NCBI RefSeq assembly: GCF_014897705.1
Contig: NZ_JABUXV010000005.1
Location: 124,001 to 188,000, forward strand
Direction of reading: 5' to 3'
DNA: 64,000 bases
Origin: Brachybacterium sp. FME24
GTDB taxonomy: Bacteria; Actinomycetota; Actinomycetes; Actinomycetales; Dermabacteraceae
Part shown: positions 49,803 through 58,785 of the stretch, one piece after another
Layout of the letters: every line of letters begins with the position of its first letter
Position numbering within the stretch: position 1 is the first letter of the stretch
Translations under genes and position numbers: made by a program
Notes under the pieces: generated by a model
What the model saw: the letters and a program-made list of their open reading frames with translations, nothing else
Told to the model about the DNA's origin: nothing
Database searches by the model: none

Positions 49803-52726
49803 CGGTCGATCTCCTGGGCCACGATCCCGCGGCGCACGGCGCGGACGGCAGCGCGGGCGACGGGGCCGAGAACCTCATCAGCGGTGAGCTGGTCCAGCAG
49901 GTCGATGATCTGTCGGCAGTGGCGCACGAAATCTCCGGGAGGCAGATCGCTGCCATCGAGGGCCTCGGCGAAGTGCGCTCCCCGCGCCCAGCGGTGCACG
50001 ATCGCGGCGTTCGTCGGATCCGGCGGAGGTGTCGGGTCGAGCCCGTGGCGGGTCTGCGCGGACTGCAGCTCGACGGCGATACGGGTCGAGGTCGCCAGGG
50101 CGGCGTCGACCGCGGGATCCGGGATGACCTCCGGGGCGCGGTCGTCGCGTCGTGCCTCATGGACGGCGGCCGAGACGACCGCGGCCAGGCCAGCGGCATC
50201 GAGCCCCTGCCAGGCACCGTGCTCGATGCACTGGGCGATCAGCAGGTCGCGATCGCTGAACAGACGGCGCAGACGCAACCCGCTGCTGGTGGGATGCAGC
50301 TCCTCACCGGCCCGCTCGAGGTATCCCAGTTCCACCAGCAGATCGGCGAGGCGATCGAACTGCCGGGCGAGGGAGCTGGTGCGTCCCTGGATCCGGCGCT
50401 GGACGCCGTCCAGGTCCAGGCGGGCCTTGCGCCAGCGACCCACCCAGCGCAGGTGGGAGGACAGCTCCGGGCAGTCGGCGCAGGGATGCGCCTGCAGCGC
50501 GGCGCGCAGTTCCAGCAGAGCCTCATCGGTCGCGGCGGTGGATGCGGAGCGCTCGGCGCGTGCCCGGACCTCTCGGCGCGCGTCGTCATCGTGGCCGGCC
50601 AGTCGTCGCCTCAGGGCCCCGGCGGTGTCCTTGCGGACTTTGCCGCTGCCGAGAGAGTCCTGCGGCGGGAGGCGGAGTGCGTCGATGACCGCTGGCGGTG
50701 ACGGGACGTCCCCGGGGCGCAGGCTGCGGCGACGGCCCTCGGTGTCCAGCAGGTCCACCTGCGGGCCCCCGAGCACGGAGCGATCCACGTCCAGGACGAC
50801 GGCGTATCCGCGACGCTTCCCGCCCGGCAGGGCGATCACCTCTCCGCGCTGCAGGGAGCCGAGCACGGTGCGGGTGCGATCGCGGTCCGCGTCCGCACGG
50901 GCACGGGACAGTGACTTCTCGCGGTCGGAGATCCGTTCCTGGATGCCGGCGTATTCCAGCAGGTCGCCACGGTCGCAGGTGACGGCCTCGCGGTACGAGT
51001 CCGCGGTGTCCTCGAGCTCCCGCGCGCGCCGGGCCAGGCCCACCACGGAGCGGTCGGTCTGGAACTGGGCGAAGCTCGTCTCGAGGGTCTCGCGCGCCCG
51101 GGAGAGGTCGAAGCGGTCCAGCAGATTCACGGCCATGTTCGGGGTGGGCCGGAAGGCGGAGCGCAGCGGGTAGGTGCGACGGGACGCCAGGGAGCCCACG
51201 GCATGGGCGTCGAATCGGGGGCCGGCGAGGACGACCGCATGGCCTTCGGTGTCGATCCCCCGACGGCCCGCACGCCCTGTCAGCTGGGTGTATTCCCCGG
51301 GCGTGAGATCGGCATGGTCGACCCCGTTGAACTTGACCAGCTTCTCCAGGACCACGGAGCGGGCAGGCATGTTGATGCCGAGCGCCAGGGTCTCGGTGGC
51401 GAAGACAGCCTTGAGGAGCCCGCGGGCGAAGAGCTCCTCGACCACTGTCTTGAGCACCGGGAGGATCCCGGCGTGGTGGGCGCCGTAGCCGTTCATCACG
51501 GCGCGGCGGAAGGCGGGGATCCCCAGCACCTCCTCGTCCTCGATGCCGATGCCTTCGAGCCGTGCGTCGAGCACGGCCCGGATCTCGCGACGTTCGGCCT
51601 CGTCGGTCAGACGCAGACGGGCGCGGGCGCACTGCTGCACCGCGCCCTCGCAGCCTGCCCGGGAGAAGATGAACATGATCGCCGGCAGCAGAGCGGCGTC
51701 GTCGAGCAGGCCGATGACCTCGGGTCGACGCATCGGGCGCGGGGCACCGCCGCCTGGGGCGGCGCTGCTGCGGGAGGCGCCGCTGCGGTCCGCTCCGCCG
51801 GAGTATCCGCTGCCCGAGTACGCGCCGCGGCCACCGCCCTTGCGCTTGTGGGGCGGCTTGTGCTGGCCGGAACCGCGAGGCCGGTGCCGGCCGCTGTTCC
51901 CCTTGCGGCCGCCGGGAGTGCGGCCCCTGCCCCCTCCGGAGCGCTCGTCCACCGGGAGCGAGAACGAGGTGACGCGTTCGATCTCGGGGTTGACCTGACG
52001 ATCCCCCCGGACGCCGGGGCCATGGGAGACGACGGCTTCGCCATCCGCGTCGACGAAGAGATCCATGAGCTCATCGCCGATGATCACGTGCTGCCAGAGC
52101 GGGACCGGGCGGGTCTCGGAGACGACGATCTCCGTGGAGCCGCGCACCTCCTGCAGCCAGGCCCCGAACTCCTCGGCGTTGGAGACGGTCGCGGAGAGGG
52201 CCACCAGCTGCACCGAGGCATGGAGGTGGATGATGACCTCCTCCCAGACCGGGCCGCGCAGCCGATCGGCGAGGTAGTGCACTTCGTCCATGACCACGAA
52301 GCCCAGACCGTCGAGCCGGGAGGAATCTGCATACAGCATGTTGCGCAGGACCTCGGTGGTCATCACCACGACGTCGGCGTCGGGGTGGATCGAGGTGTCC
52401 CCGGTGAGCAGGCCCACCCGATCGCCTCCGAGCCAGTCCACCAGCTCGCCGTACTTCTGGTTCGACAGCGCCTTGATGGGTGCGGTGTAGAAGACCTTGC
52501 GGCCCTGGGAGAGAGCCAGGTGGACGGCGAACTCGCCGACGACGGTCTTGCCCGCGCCGGTCGGGGCGGCGACCAGGACGGAGCTGCCGCTCTCGAGCAC
52601 GCGACACCCGGTGAGCTGGAAGTGGTCCAGGGCGAAGTCGTAGCGGGTGGCGAAGACGCTGAGCTCGGATCCGGCGAGCTGCTGCTCGGCCGCCCAGCTG
52701 GCGTACTTCTCGGCGGGTGAGCTCAC
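49799..52726 (-). CDS. helY: Ski2/Mtr4-like DEAD/DEVH-box RNA helicase
   Basis: A 975-residue superfamily 2 helicase. Q-region FALDHFQLTGCRVLESGSSV, Walker A VAAPTGAGKTVVGEFA (about residue 53), motif II VVMDEVHYLADRLRGPVWEE, motif III LSATVSNAEEFGAWL, an Arg/Gly-rich disordered insertion (about 240-335, with GGGRGRTPGGRKG and similar), then RecA2 with NMPARSVVLEKLVKFNG and QLTGRAGRRGIDTEG (motif VI), and a C-terminal DSHCT-like helical domain ending RRGIVAQEID. It probably unwinds structured RNA for decay, as in mycobacterial HelY. GTG start overlaps the upstream stop. Confidence 0.92.
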   Translation of the reverse strand: MSSPAEKYASWAAEQQLAGSELSVFATRYDFALDHFQLTGCRVLESGSSVLVAAPTGAGKTVVGEFAVHLALSQGRKVFYTAPIKALSNQKYGELVDWLGGDRVGLLTGDTSIHPDADVVVMTTEVLRNMLYADSSRLDGLGFVVMDEVHYLADRLRGPVWEEVIIHLHASVQLVALSATVSNAEEFGAWLQEVRGSTEIVVSETRPVPLWQHVIIGDELMDLFVDADGEAVVSHGPGVRGDRQVNPEIERVTSFSLPVDERSGGGRGRTPGGRKGNSGRHRPRGSGQHKPPHKRKGGGRGAYSGSGYSGGADRSGASRSSAAPGGGAPRPMRRPEVIGLLDDAALLPAIMFIFSRAGCEGAVQQCARARLRLTDEAERREIRAVLDARLEGIGIEDEEVLGIPAFRRAVMNGYGAHHAGILPVLKTVVEELFARGLLKAVFATETLALGINMPARSVVLEKLVKFNGVDHADLTPGEYTQLTGRAGRRGIDTEGHAVVLAGPRFDAHAVGSLASRRTYPLRSAFRPTPNMAVNLLDRFDLSRARETLETSFAQFQTDRSVVGLARRARELEDTADSYREAVTCDRGDLLEYAGIQERISDREKSLSRARADADRDRTRTVLGSLQRGEVIALPGGKRRGYAVVLDVDRSVLGGPQVDLLDTEGRRRSLRPGDVPSPPAVIDALRLPPQDSLGSGKVRKDTAGALRRRLAGHDDDARREVRARAERSASTAATDEALLELRAALQAHPCADCPELSSHLRWVGRWRKARLDLDGVQRRIQGRTSSLARQFDRLADLLVELGYLERAGEELHPTSSGLRLRRLFSDRDLLIAQCIEHGAWQGLDAAGLAAVVSAAVHEARRDDRAPEVIPDPAVDAALATSTRIAVELQSAQTRHGLDPTPPPDPTNAAIVHRWARGAHFAEALDGSDLPPGDFVRHCRQIIDLLDQLTADEVLGPVARAAVRAVRRGIVAQEIDR

Positions 52727-53694
52727 GGGGCTCCTTCGGACGCGCTGTCGGCGTCGTCGCTCGGGGCGGAGAGGTCGGCGAGCAATCGCACTGCTCCGGG
52801 CAGTATGCGGGCGGTCAGGGGAAGCAGGGAACGGGCCTCGCCGTCGGCGTAGGAACGCACGGCCCGCCCGTGGCGCAGACCGACCGTCACCTCGCGGACG
52901 GGCCGGATGGTGAATCCGTCCACGGTGGTGTGGGTGCCGCGGAAGACCCGCGGGAAGAAGCGCAAGAGCTCTGCCCGGCCGACCTTCTCGAGCGTGATCA
53001 GCTCGAGGGATCCGTCGTCCAGACGGGCCTGGGGGGCGATATTCATCCCGCCGCCGAAGAATCCTGAGTTGCTGAGCGTCACCAGGGTCGCGTCGAGGTC
53101 CTGGCGCTGCCCGCCGTCCACCTCGATCCAGTACGGCAACGGGTGGAAGGCGGGCAGCTCTCGCAGCACGGCGGTGGTGTACCGGAAGGTGGGCCCGCGA
53201 CGGGAGGTATTGGCCCGCGCGTTGACCAGTGCGTCGAAGCCGAGATTGACATTGCCGAGCGCGATCGAGCGGTGCGGCGGCGCGTTCCCCCCGGCGGCGG
53301 CAGTGATCTCGATCGCGTCGATCGCGACCACCGGGCGGGACAGGGCATGCAGCAGGGCTCGGGTGGATTCCTCAGGATCGTTCAGGGGCAGACCGAGGGC
53401 CCGCGCGAAGTCGTTGCCGCTCCCGGCAGGCACGATGCCCAGGCGCACAGGGGTACCTGCCACGATCTCCGCTCCGAGCGAGACGGTGCCGTCCCCGCCG
53501 ACCACGACGAGCGCGGTCAGGGTGTCGCGGACCTCTTCGGCCCGGGCCCGCGCGACTCGCGCCGACGGGCCGGAGATGTCGACCACGGAGATGCCGGCCA
53601 GACGCAGGAGATGGCCGACCTGCCGTCCCACCCGGTGCGCGGTGCCGAGGGCTGCTGTCGGGTTCGAGAGCAGCCCCACCCGCAGCCTGCTCAC
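52723..53694 (-). CDS. Diacylglycerol/lipid kinase family protein
   Basis: A 323-residue DagK/YegS-like lipid kinase. VGLLSNPTAALGTAHR is the N-terminal strand-loop, LVVVGGDGTVSLGAEIV the nucleotide GGDGT motif (about residue 66), LGIVPAGSGNDFARALGLP the second signature, and VTLSNSGFFGGGMNIAPQARLDDGSLELITLEK the conserved C-terminal beta domain. It phosphorylates diacylglycerol or a related lipid for recycling into phospholipid. GTG start overlaps tatC stop. Confidence 0.9.
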   Translation of the reverse strand: MSRLRVGLLSNPTAALGTAHRVGRQVGHLLRLAGISVVDISGPSARVARARAEEVRDTLTALVVVGGDGTVSLGAEIVAGTPVRLGIVPAGSGNDFARALGLPLNDPEESTRALLHALSRPVVAIDAIEITAAAGGNAPPHRSIALGNVNLGFDALVNARANTSRRGPTFRYTTAVLRELPAFHPLPYWIEVDGGQRQDLDATLVTLSNSGFFGGGMNIAPQARLDDGSLELITLEKVGRAELLRFFPRVFRGTHTTVDGFTIRPVREVTVGLRHGRAVRSYADGEARSLLPLTARILPGAVRLLADLSAPSDDADSASEGAP

Positions 53695-54584
53695 CTGCCG
53701 TCGTCCTCATCGAGGCTGGAGGGGCCATCGACCGACTCGACCTCATCGTCGATCCGGCTGGCCTCGTCGTCGTCGAGATCGGCGTCCTCACCATCCACGC
53801 CCAGGCGACGATCGTGGATGAGGGCGACGACGATGGCGGAGAAGAAGAGGCTCGCCATCGCGCCGGACATGGCCAGCAGCGTGATCGGCTCGGGGGTCGG
53901 CACCATGATCGCGGTGAAGAGCACGCTGATGAAGATGATCCAGCGCCAGCCCTTGAGCATCGTCTTGCCGCGGACGAGGCCGAGGAAGTTCAGCAGCACC
54001 ATGACGACCGGGATCACGAAGGCGATGCCGAAGGCGAGCATGGTTTTGACCAGGAGGTTCAGGTACTCGTCGTACCCGATCAGCTGATCGACCTGGTCGG
54101 TCTGGGGCGTGAAGCTCAGCAGCACCGGGACCAGCTGGTTCACGGCCCAGTAGCCGGAAGCGCAGCCGATGAAGAACAGCGGGATCGCGGCACCGAAGAA
54201 GCCGATCGCGTACTTGCGCTCCCCCTTGTGCAGGCCCGGCATGACGAACAGCCAGATCTGCAGCATGATCACCGGCGAGGACAGGATCAGCCCGACGTAC
54301 GCGGACATCTGCAGCCGAACGTTGAGTCCGGTTCCCACGCCCCGGAAGTTGAGGGATGCAGGCAGGCCCTGGTTTGCCGCGAGGGTGAACGGACGCTTGA
54401 GCGCCTCGAAGACCTGCTCGTAGGCGAGCCAGCCGACGATCGAGAGGAGCAACACCGCGACAGCGCTGATGATCAGACGATTGCGCAGCTCGACGAGGTG
54501 CGCCCCGAGGGCCATGCGACCTTCGGGGTCCTTGGACGAGCGGCCCCTCTTGGCCTGCTCGCGTCCCTGCGTATCACTCGCCAC
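53691..54584 (-). CDS. tatC: Twin-arginine translocase subunit TatC
   Basis: A 297-residue six-helix receptor for Tat signal peptides. GRMALGAHLVELRNRLIISAVAVL is the hallmark start (H-L-x-E-L-R-x-R); helices follow at about 35-55, 90-115, 122-150, 175-205, 215-235 and 240-260, with FFGAAIPLFFIGCASGYWAV and LAFGIAFVIPVVMVLLNFLGLV. The Asp/Glu-rich tail (264-297) is typical of actinobacteria. GTG start, with GGAGG about 10 nt upstream. With TatA it exports folded proteins such as the muramidase at 9830-10630. No tatB is nearby. Confidence 0.95.
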   Translation of the reverse strand: MASDTQGREQAKRGRSSKDPEGRMALGAHLVELRNRLIISAVAVLLLSIVGWLAYEQVFEALKRPFTLAANQGLPASLNFRGVGTGLNVRLQMSAYVGLILSSPVIMLQIWLFVMPGLHKGERKYAIGFFGAAIPLFFIGCASGYWAVNQLVPVLLSFTPQTDQVDQLIGYDEYLNLLVKTMLAFGIAFVIPVVMVLLNFLGLVRGKTMLKGWRWIIFISVLFTAIMVPTPEPITLLAMSGAMASLFFSAIVVALIHDRRLGVDGEDADLDDDEASRIDDEVESVDGPSSLDEDDGR

Positions 54585-54610
54585 GGGTCAGCTTCCTCCC
54601 AGCGTTCTGG

Positions 54611-54634
54611 GTCCGGGCGATCTCTCGCCCGGAC
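54611..54634 (-). terminator. Intercistronic hairpin between tatA and tatC
   Basis: 10-bp perfect arms GTCCGGGCGA and TCGCCCGGAC with a 4-nt loop in the 78-bp gap between the genes. Without a U-tract it may act as a partial terminator or RNA-stability element, making tatA mRNA more abundant than tatC. Confidence 0.6.
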
Positions 54635-54662
54635 TCCACGACGTCATCCAGCGACGAGATGC

Positions 54663-55001
54663 TCAGTCGCGACGGTAGGAGTCGCCGTCCTCGCGCGGAC
54701 GGACGGGCTCGCGATCGACGTCGTCGCGGGGATCGTACTCGCGATCATCACGGGCGGGACGGTCATCGCGGGCGCGGCTGTCGTCGCCGCGTTCATCGCG
54801 GGAGGACCGGGCACGAGGCTCGTCGACCTCGTCGTCCTCATCCTTCTTCTCGTCGCCGCGCATCTCCTCGACCTCGGACTTGAAGATGCGCATGGACTTC
54901 CCCATGTTGCGAGCGAGACCGGGGAGCTTGTTCGCGCCGAACAGCAGCACGACGATCAGCACGACGATGACGATCGCCCAGGGGTTGCGGAACAGATTCA
55001 T
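54663..55001 (-). CDS. tatA: Sec-independent translocase TatA/TatE family subunit
   Basis: A 112-residue pore-forming Tat component. [32 protein letters not shown] provides the single membrane helix (residues 6-21), the FG-x-x-KLP hinge and the amphipathic helix. From about residue 50 the tail is a long charged repeat of Arg and Asp ([19 protein letters not shown]), which is disordered. The ATG at 55001 has AAAGGG 7 nt upstream; the longer frame from 55016 lacks this. Downstream of pafBC, as in many actinobacteria. Confidence 0.93.
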   Translation of the reverse strand: MNLFRNPWAIVIVVLIVVLLFGANKLPGLARNMGKSMRIFKSEVEEMRGDEKKDEDDEVDEPRARSSRDERGDDSRARDDRPARDDREYDPRDDVDREPVRPREDGDSYRRD

Positions 55002-55130
55002 GGAAGACCCTTTCAACAGCGCCGCGATCTTGCACGGGCGCGCACATCATCCCACAACGGACGGGGCGCTTGACGGACCGCTCGGCAAGCGGCTGGACCC
55101 ACCGTGCGGCGGGCAGATCAAGAATACCGG

Positions 55131-57125
55131 CTACGCCTGAGTGTGACGTACGCCTGCGACCTGTGCCACGGTCACGATCGTGTCTCTCAGCTCACGCGGG
55201 GAGACCACCTCGACCGCTCCGGAAGATTCCAGCACGGCGTCCACGAGGGCGGCGCGGACCGGGCGGTCCAGGCGTGCGAAGGTCACGCCGTCCTGGCCAT
55301 CGCGCAGTTCTGCGGCGGCGAAGGATTCGGCGACCCAGCGGCCCGGCGGGTCCAGGCGCAGCCAGACGTCGCCGGCCTCGCGGCCCTCGAGGCGGGGGCC
55401 GTCGCCGGCCTCCGCACGCTCCTGCTCGGTCCCGGTCGGCAGCAGTTCCACGATCCGATCCAGTCGGAAACGCCGTTCTGCCTCTGCGAGCTCGCAGTGC
55501 GCGAGCAGGTAGGACCGTGCCCCGTCGGTCTCGATCCGCACCGGGCGGATCCGACGCACGCTCGTGCCCGCACGGTCTGTGGAGGAGTAGCGGATCGTCA
55601 GGTGAGCGTTCTCGTCGTCGGCCTCGGTCTGCAGGGCGCGGTGGACCGCGGAGAGCACGGTCTCGGCGCGGTCGGCGGTGCGGGAGGCCATCTCGTCCAC
55701 GGCGGCAGCCTCGGCGAGCTCGGTGCGGGTGGGCGGCTGCGCGGCGGAGGCATCGGTGCTCGTCGCGCCGGCCAAGAGCTTCCTCCGGGCGCTCGCGACG
55801 ATGGACTCCGCCTCCCCCGCGGAGGGCTCGAGTGCTGCGAGACCGGCCAGCAGGGCGGTGATCTCCACGGCGCTCAGACGCAGGGCTCGACGCAGGGGCT
55901 CCGCGTTGCGCACGCGCACGGTGCCGTGTTCCCATTCCGCCTCGATCAGGTCCTCCCAGCCGGTCCCCATGTCGCCGCAGACGAACAGCACCTGCAGGTC
56001 GGTGATGAGCTGCTTCTCCGAGACCCCGAGTGCAGCGGACAGCTCGGCGAGATCGACCTCGCCGCGACTCATCACGTAGGACGCCTCGGAGATCAGCCGG
56101 GAGAGTGTGTCGTTGCCGGTGGGCGTGGTGCGGATCCGCGGCTCCGGCCGCACGGTCGCGGCCGCCACGGCGCCGGTGTCGGCGGCGCCGCTGTGTGCTG
56201 CGGCGATGGCGGTGAGGACCTCGGCGAGTTCGGTGCGCCACGGGGAGGGCTCGAGCAGCTCGAGCCAGCGGATGTTCGCAAGGGCCAGGCGGCGTGCGGC
56301 GGGGCGCGGCAGCACCGGCAGGGTGAAGCGCTCCGCGTCCATGGCCGCCCCGGAGCGGTCGCGCAGAGCCAGGGCCTTGAACGGTGCGGCCCGGACGACG
56401 GCCCGGTCGCGGTCATCACTGTCGTGCATGGCCGCGAGCACGGTCGCGAGGTCGGTCTGCTCGGGGCGGGACGCCGTCGCGGGCGGACCCTCCGTGGGGA
56501 ACGACTCGATCCGGGAGGCGCGGAAGAGCCGCGGGGCTGCGCGGTCGCGGTCCCAGCCGTGCACGTACCAGTGACCGTCGTGGACGCCCACCACCCAGGG
56601 CTCCACGAAGCGCTCTGCAGCGGCGCCGTGGGTGCCCCGGTAGGTGAAGCGCACCGATCGCGCCGAGGTGACAGCCTCGAGCAGTGGGGACAGCACGGGC
56701 AGGGACTCGACGGCGCCGCGCGGGGTGCGCCGCAGCAGGTCCGGATCCGCGTCATGGCCGAGGCTGAGCAGCTTGGAGCGCACCCGACGGGCCGCTCCCC
56801 CGGCCGCGGCATCGTCCCAGGCGCGGCTCGCGGCCAGCAGCACCGTGTACTCCGCCGTGGTGAGGTCGAGGACGGCACCGGCCTCCGCAGCATCGATCCG
56901 GTAATAGACGGTGTTCTCGTCCAGCACGTCGCGATCGGTGACCAACGGCAGTCCGAGCTCGAGGATCGCGGCCTTGTCGCGCTCGAACATGCGCTCGGCG
57001 GCCTGCTCGGAGGTCGCGTGCGCGTAGTCGGGGATCACGGCGAAGAGCTTCGCGCGGTCTATGCGACGGCGCGATCCGATCGTCATGATGACGTTGAGCA
57101 TTCTTTCCACACTCTTGGTTGCCAC
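55131..57125 (-). CDS. pafBC: PafB-PafC fusion, WYL-domain DNA damage response activator
   Basis: A 664-residue natural fusion of the two subunits of the LexA-independent DNA damage regulator. The N-terminal half has a winged helix (RMLNVIMTIGSRRRIDRAKLFAVIPDY, ERMFERDKAAILELGLPL) and a WYL sensor (SVRFTYRGTHGAAAERFVEP, DGHWYVHGWDRDR). The second half repeats it from about residue 325: RLISEASYVMSRGEVDLAELSAALG, then the second WYL (LTIRYSSTDRAG, ARSYLLAHCELAEAERRFRLDRI). The protein activates RecA and repair genes, probably on binding single-stranded DNA. GTG start is leaderless (TACCCT 6 nt upstream). First gene of the tat-helY series; no proteasome or pafA gene is within view. Confidence 0.92.
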   Translation of the reverse strand: MATKSVERMLNVIMTIGSRRRIDRAKLFAVIPDYAHATSEQAAERMFERDKAAILELGLPLVTDRDVLDENTVYYRIDAAEAGAVLDLTTAEYTVLLAASRAWDDAAAGGAARRVRSKLLSLGHDADPDLLRRTPRGAVESLPVLSPLLEAVTSARSVRFTYRGTHGAAAERFVEPWVVGVHDGHWYVHGWDRDRAAPRLFRASRIESFPTEGPPATASRPEQTDLATVLAAMHDSDDRDRAVVRAAPFKALALRDRSGAAMDAERFTLPVLPRPAARRLALANIRWLELLEPSPWRTELAEVLTAIAAAHSGAADTGAVAAATVRPEPRIRTTPTGNDTLSRLISEASYVMSRGEVDLAELSAALGVSEKQLITDLQVLFVCGDMGTGWEDLIEAEWEHGTVRVRNAEPLRRALRLSAVEITALLAGLAALEPSAGEAESIVASARRKLLAGATSTDASAAQPPTRTELAEAAAVDEMASRTADRAETVLSAVHRALQTEADDENAHLTIRYSSTDRAGTSVRRIRPVRIETDGARSYLLAHCELAEAERRFRLDRIVELLPTGTEQERAEAGDGPRLEGREAGDVWLRLDPPGRWVAESFAAAELRDGQDGVTFARLDRPVRAALVDAVLESSGAVEVVSPRELRDTIVTVAQVAGVRHTQA

Positions 57126-57173
57126 CTGGCCAGGGTAGCCGCCTCATCGACTCCGCAGCCCTAGGCTGGACCC
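57126..57173. promoter_or_regulatory. Divergent leaderless promoters pafBC / DUF3866
   Basis: The 48-bp space between two start codons holds both promoters: minus-strand TACCCT (57132-57137) 6 nt before the pafBC GTG, and plus-strand TAGGCT (57162-57167) 6 nt before the DUF3866 ATG. Each -35 region falls within the space or the other gene's first bases. Confidence 0.65.
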
Positions 57174-58289
57174 ATGCTGCAATGGGAACGGGGAACTGTC
57201 ACCGGGGAGAAGTCGTCCTGGCGGGGCGTGGAACGGCTTCTGGTCGAGCTGGACGACACCTCCGAGACGATCACGGCGATCGCGTATCCCGAGCTCACGG
57301 GGACTCCATCGCGCGGAGAGCGGGTACTGCTGAACACCAACGCCCTGCGCCGCGAGCTGGGCACCGGTGGCGATGGCCTGGTGGTCGCTCGCCTCGACGA
57401 GCTGCCGGCGGCCCAGAAAGTCACCGGCCACATGGTCAAGGCCCGCTACACCCCGATGCAGACCATGGTCGATGCGATCGATGATCCCGACGGTGAGCAC
57501 TACGACACGATCCGTGACGCGCGCGACGTGGCCGGAATGCCTGTCGTGGTCGCGGATCTCCACTCCTCCCTGCCGGCGCTCATCGCGGGCATCCGTGCCC
57601 AGCGCCACGGCGCACGGATCGCCTATGTGCACACCGATGGCGCCGCTCTTCCCGCCGCGTACTCCCGCAGCGTTGCTCGCCTGCGAGAGGCGGGCCTGCT
57701 GGCCGCGGTGATCAGCGCCGGGCAGTCGTTCGGCGGTGACCTCGAGGCGGTGACGGTGCATTCGGCCCTGCTGGGTGCGAAGCACGTCGTCCGCGCCGAT
57801 GTCGCGATCGTCATCCAGGGGCCGGGGAATCTCGGCACCGGCACCGGCTGGGGCTTCTCCGGCCTCCAGGCCGCCGAATCCCTGCATGCGGCGGCGGTGC
57901 TCGGCGGGGCTCCCGTGGCGACCCTGCGCGTCTCGAGCGCGGATCCGCGGACCCGCCATCGAGGACTGTCCCATCACTCGTCGACGACCTACGGCCAGGC
58001 GACACTGACGCCTGTGCACCTGCCGGTCCTCGCGCGCGCCGACCGCCGTTACAACTCTTTACATGCGTTGGTGCGAGAACAGGTGGAATCCACGATCATC
58101 GCACCGGGTCGGGCGCGTGGCACGGAGCACGTCCTGACAGAGATCGATGGGAAGGGACTGCGAGATGCGCTGGAGGATGTGCCGGTCCGACTCTCGACCA
58201 TGGGGCGCAGCCTGGCGGAGGATCCGGAAGCCTTCCAGTACGCGGCGTTCGCCGGTCGCTGCGCGGCGAAACTGATCCCCAAGGGCTGA
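57174..58289 (+). CDS. DUF3866 family protein
   Basis: A 371-residue actinobacterial protein of unknown function often located next to pafBC/tat genes. WERGTVTGEKSSWRGVERLLVEL opens a small beta domain (1-110), then a Rossmann-like domain with VVVADLHSSLPALIAGIRAQR, AYVHTDGAALPAAYSRSVARLR, VISAGQSFGGDLEAVTVHSALLGA and VIVIQGPGNLGTGTGWGFSG, a glycine-rich loop, and GLSHHSSTTYG. The fold looks like a nucleotide- or phosphosugar-binding protein, but no reaction can be assigned. Leaderless start. Confidence 0.85.
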   Translation: MLQWERGTVTGEKSSWRGVERLLVELDDTSETITAIAYPELTGTPSRGERVLLNTNALRRELGTGGDGLVVARLDELPAAQKVTGHMVKARYTPMQTMVDAIDDPDGEHYDTIRDARDVAGMPVVVADLHSSLPALIAGIRAQRHGARIAYVHTDGAALPAAYSRSVARLREAGLLAAVISAGQSFGGDLEAVTVHSALLGAKHVVRADVAIVIQGPGNLGTGTGWGFSGLQAAESLHAAAVLGGAPVATLRVSSADPRTRHRGLSHHSSTTYGQATLTPVHLPVLARADRRYNSLHALVREQVESTIIAPGRARGTEHVLTEIDGKGLRDALEDVPVRLSTMGRSLAEDPEAFQYAAFAGRCAAKLIPKG

Positions 58290-58297
58290 TCGCGAGG

Positions 58298-58777
58298 TCA
58301 GAACGCCGGGAGATCCGTGCCCGGCGCCTCTCCGCGTTCCTGCACGAGTGCTCGCAGCCGGTGGGCGGCGGCGATGGCCCGCTTTCCGTCGTAGCGCTGG
58401 AGAGCATTGACCGCGAGGGTCGAACCGTCGGCCAGATCCAGATGGGCCCAGGGGTCCCCCATCGGGAAGCTGACGTCCACGATCTCCGCCCACTCCAGGG
58501 TGCGGGCACGGAACACATTGCGCACCTCGAGGACCCGCGAGCGCGCGACGAGGCGCACGGAGGCCTCGAGGTGGCAGAAGAGGAAGATCAGCACTCCGAC
58601 CGCGACCAGGCCGAGACGGCCCCCGAGCTGGAAGCTCGGCATCACGAGGGCGCCGCCGATCATCCCACCGAGCACGATCACTCCGGTGATGTACGCGAAG
58701 ACACGCACCATCCGCGGCCGCAGCACGATCGTGGGGCGCTCCTGCCCGGCTGGCTTCTCCGACACGGACCAGGACAT
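58298..58777 (-). CDS. PH domain-containing membrane protein
   Basis: A 159-residue protein with a short N-terminal tail, two helices (about residues 27-47 and 55-70) and a C-terminal bacterial PH-like domain (about 72-145: RLVARSRVLEVRNVFRARTLEWAEIVDVSFP, then WAHLDLADGSTLAVNALQ). Actinobacterial proteins of this kind often lie by hisG. Function unknown. Confidence 0.8.
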   Translation of the reverse strand: MSWSVSEKPAGQERPTIVLRPRMVRVFAYITGVIVLGGMIGGALVMPSFQLGGRLGLVAVGVLIFLFCHLEASVRLVARSRVLEVRNVFRARTLEWAEIVDVSFPMGDPWAHLDLADGSTLAVNALQRYDGKRAIAAAHRLRALVQERGEAPGTDLPAF

Positions 58778-58785
58778 GGGATCAC

